Positions 22,004 to 23,871 of a stretch of DNA of 23,871 bases are shown piece by piece. The stretch comes from Firmicutes bacterium UBA5388 (GTDB lineage: Bacteria; Bacillota; UBA4882; UBA10575), in contig DHOO01000068.1 of the NCBI GenBank assembly GCA_002409975.1, forward strand, positions 1-23,871, read 5' to 3'. How positions within the stretch are numbered: the first letter of the stretch is position 1; every line of letters begins with the position of its first letter. The position numbers and the translations under genes were made by a program. The notes below the pieces were generated by a model that saw only the letters and a program-made list of their open reading frames with translations, did not search any database and was not told the DNA's origin.

Positions 22004-23800
22004 ATGAGTACATTTTCTTTAAGCGAAGCATCTCTGAAAAAAGGGCGGGAAATACTGGTGGAGCTTTATGGGGAGGAGACGGGGAACTCAACCTATGAAA
22101 GATTACTGAGAGTCATCAAAGAAGCGCTAACAGAGAAAGGGAAGATTCCAAGATTTGATTCGGGGAAGAGAGAGGAGAGCTATAAGTTCGACCAGACCGA
22201 TGCTTTCCTGGTTACTTATGGCGATCAGTTTCTGGACAACAAAAATCAGCTCTTCGAGAATCTTAGACGGTTTGCTGAGGAATATTTGACTGGACTTTTT
22301 TCTGGAGTTCATCTTCTTCCCTTTTATCCTTATTCTTCGGATGATGGGTTTTCGGTCACGGATTATTACCAGGTTCGCTCGGACTTAGGTGATTGGGAAG
22401 ATGTAAGACAACTTAGTTATCATTTTAAAGTTATGTGCGATGCGGTAATTAATCACATCTCGGCTGAAAGTGCTTGGTTCCAAGGATATTTAAAAGGAGA
22501 ACCGGGCTACGATCAATTCTTTATTGAAGTTGGAAAAGATATTGACCTCTCAGCGGTTATTCGCCCCCGAGCCCTGCCACTTCTCACGTCTTTTTCCTCC
22601 GTTGCCGGGGAGAAACTACTCTGGACGACCTTTAGCACGGACCAGATTGATTTAAATTACGCTAATCCCCGTGTTTTACTGAAAATCATTGAATTGCTCC
22701 TTTTCTATGGAGAACAAGGAGTTAAGCTAATCAGGTTGGATGCCGTCGGGTACTTGTGGAAAGAGATCGGCACGACTTGTCTTCACCTGCGACAAACTCA
22801 CCGGATTATTCAGCTCTTCCGCTCTGTCTTAGATCTGGTTTATCCGGAGATAAGCTTAATTACTGAAACCAACGTTCCGCACGAGGAAAACATCAGTTAT
22901 TTCGGGGATGGCTACAATGAAGCGCAGATGGTATACCAGTTTTCTTTACCTCCCTTGGTACTTATCACCTTCTATCAGGAAAACGCCGCTACGCTGACCC
23001 GCTGGGTTGGCGCCCTCGAACAACCGCCCGGACGATGCACATTTTTAAATTTTCTAGCCTCTCATGACGGAATCGGTCTCTTACCAGTCAAGGGTATTCT
23101 GACCGAGAAAGAAATAAACATGTTAGTTGAAAAGACGCAGGCCTATGGAGGGAGTATTAGTTATCGTTATAACGTTACCGGGGGAAAAAGTCCTTATGAA
23201 CTAAATATCTCATACTTTGACGCCCTTTCCGGCAGAGAGGAACCAGAGTCGATCCGAATTGAGAAATTTATCTGTGCCCACTCCATTCTCTTGTCGCTGG
23301 TTGGGGTACCGGCTATCTATATTCATAGCCTTTTCGGCTCAGAAAATGATGATGAAGGAGTTGAAGAAACGGGCAGACCTCGCTCCATTAATAGGAGAAA
23401 ATTTTTCTTCCAGCAATTCCTGGCAGAACTGGATAATCCTTATTCCCGGACGAGAATGGTCTACGAGCGCCTGGCGACTTTATTAAAAATCCGTCGAAAC
23501 CATCCTGCTTTTCATCCCCTAGGCAGACAAGACGTTCTGGTTTTAAAGGATGAGATTTTCTCTCTAATCCGTACTTCCCCGGAGGAAAATGAACAAATCA
23601 TCTGTTTTCACAATGTTTCTAGCAGGCAACAAGCGCTCCAAGTGGATTTCTCCAGTACAAAGATGGATCCTGCTCAGGAATACCAAGATTTGTTAACAGG
23701 AAGAATTTTCTCACCTAATGCTCAGGGGTTAGTTCATTTACAATTGTTACCGTACGAAATATTGTGGTTGCTTCGGATGCCAACAAAACTGCGAAGTTAA
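22004..23800 (+). CDS. GH13_18 glucoside phosphorylase (YcjM/glucosylglycerate-phosphorylase-like)
   Basis: This 598-residue alpha-amylase-fold enzyme belongs to subfamily GH13_18, whose members cleave alpha-glucosides with phosphate to alpha-glucose-1-phosphate. It shows GVHLLPFYPYSSDDGFSVTD (101-120), AVINHISAESAWFQG, the nucleophile in RLDAVGY (Asp246), the acid/base in ITETNVPHEEN (Glu288) and SHDGIGLLP (Asp355). It is longer than classic sucrose phosphorylases (about 500 residues), with some 60 extra N-terminal residues. GVEETGRPRSINRRKF (443-458 approx.) resembles the YcjM/glucosylglycerate group. The LacI plus importer layout also matches E. coli ycj. AAAGGAG is 16 bases before the ATG, an unusually long spacing, but no other in-frame start is available. 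Sucrose or glucosylglycerol as substrate is possible. Confidence 0.88.
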   Translation: MSTFSLSEASLKKGREILVELYGEETGNSTYERLLRVIKEALTEKGKIPRFDSGKREESYKFDQTDAFLVTYGDQFLDNKNQLFENLRRFAEEYLTGLFSGVHLLPFYPYSSDDGFSVTDYYQVRSDLGDWEDVRQLSYHFKVMCDAVINHISAESAWFQGYLKGEPGYDQFFIEVGKDIDLSAVIRPRALPLLTSFSSVAGEKLLWTTFSTDQIDLNYANPRVLLKIIELLLFYGEQGVKLIRLDAVGYLWKEIGTTCLHLRQTHRIIQLFRSVLDLVYPEISLITETNVPHEENISYFGDGYNEAQMVYQFSLPPLVLITFYQENAATLTRWVGALEQPPGRCTFLNFLASHDGIGLLPVKGILTEKEINMLVEKTQAYGGSISYRYNVTGGKSPYELNISYFDALSGREEPESIRIEKFICAHSILLSLVGVPAIYIHSLFGSENDDEGVEETGRPRSINRRKFFFQQFLAELDNPYSRTRMVYERLATLLKIRRNHPAFHPLGRQDVLVLKDEIFSLIRTSPEENEQIICFHNVSSRQQALQVDFSSTKMDPAQEYQDLLTGRIFSPNAQGLVHLQLLPYEILWLLRMPTKLRS

Positions 23801-23832
23801 TCAGAAATAACCTTATATTAGTCTGTTCTTGG

Positions 23833-23871
23833 ACTGAGCTTTTTGCGTGTCTTTTGATTTAATTATCCCGA
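23833..23871. repeat. Palindromic repeat element, copy 2, cut by the window edge
   Basis: ACTGAGCTTTTTGCGT (23833-23848) matches the outer arm of copy 1. Bases 23849-23871 are its exact 23-base reverse complement (16129-16151). The rest of the element would lie to the right of the window. It follows the phosphorylase stop by 33 bases. Confidence 0.65.

Noticed and set aside
1..23871. CRISPR array, tRNA or rRNA genes, prophage or transposase genes
   Set aside because: No regularly spaced repeats, tRNA-like cloverleafs, rRNA-like sequence or transposase motifs were seen. The only mobile-type signal is the short palindromic repeat.

Overview
The window is a sugar-acid and carbohydrate uptake region from a low-to-moderate GC bacterium, most likely a Bacillota lineage. 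Evidence for this is a Spo0E-like small protein, strong AGGAGG-type ribosome binding sites, sigma-A type promoters, GTG/TTG starts, and RpiR, DeoR and LacI regulators. All three solute-binding proteins have Sec signal peptides but no lipobox cysteine. That is unusual for a single-membrane Gram-positive and suggests a two-membrane (diderm), possibly spore-forming, member of the phylum. The species cannot be named from the sequence.

Layout. (1) 1-2463: a hairpin, an orphan DeoR-family repressor, a possible 55-residue ORF, a Spo0E-like protein on the minus strand, and a small XRE regulator with its terminator. (2) 2474-11327: sialic-acid operon 1. A divergent RpiR repressor faces a consensus promoter and a long structured leader. 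These are followed by a peptide/opine-type ABC importer (binding protein, two permeases, two ATPases), nanA and nanE. (3) 11328-17144: sialic-acid module 2. A promoter and a leader carrying a broken nanE relic lead into a CUT1-type importer (binding protein, two permeases), a second RpiR regulator and, after a palindromic repeat element, a ROK kinase that fits NanK. (4) 17588-23800: a LacI regulator, a CUT1-type importer and a GH13_18 phosphorylase, a layout like the E. coli ycj (glucosylglycerate/kojibiose-related) locus. A second copy of the palindromic repeat starts at the right edge.

How it works together (inference from families). Sialic acid enters by one or both importers. NanA splits it to N-acetylmannosamine and pyruvate, the ROK kinase phosphorylates ManNAc, and NanE converts ManNAc-6-P to GlcNAc-6-P. 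nagA and nagB are not in the window. Region 4 would import a glucoside and cleave it with phosphate to glucose-1-phosphate. Neither CUT1 importer has its own ATPase here, so a shared ATPase elsewhere is expected.

The most striking observation is the binding protein at 3692-5314. Its two halves are in the reverse of the usual order for the peptide-binding (SBP_bac_5) family. The hinge motif DVRIRQAIAYAID follows the signal peptide directly, and the normal N-terminal half comes last and stops exactly at that hinge. This is the pattern of a natural circular permutation.
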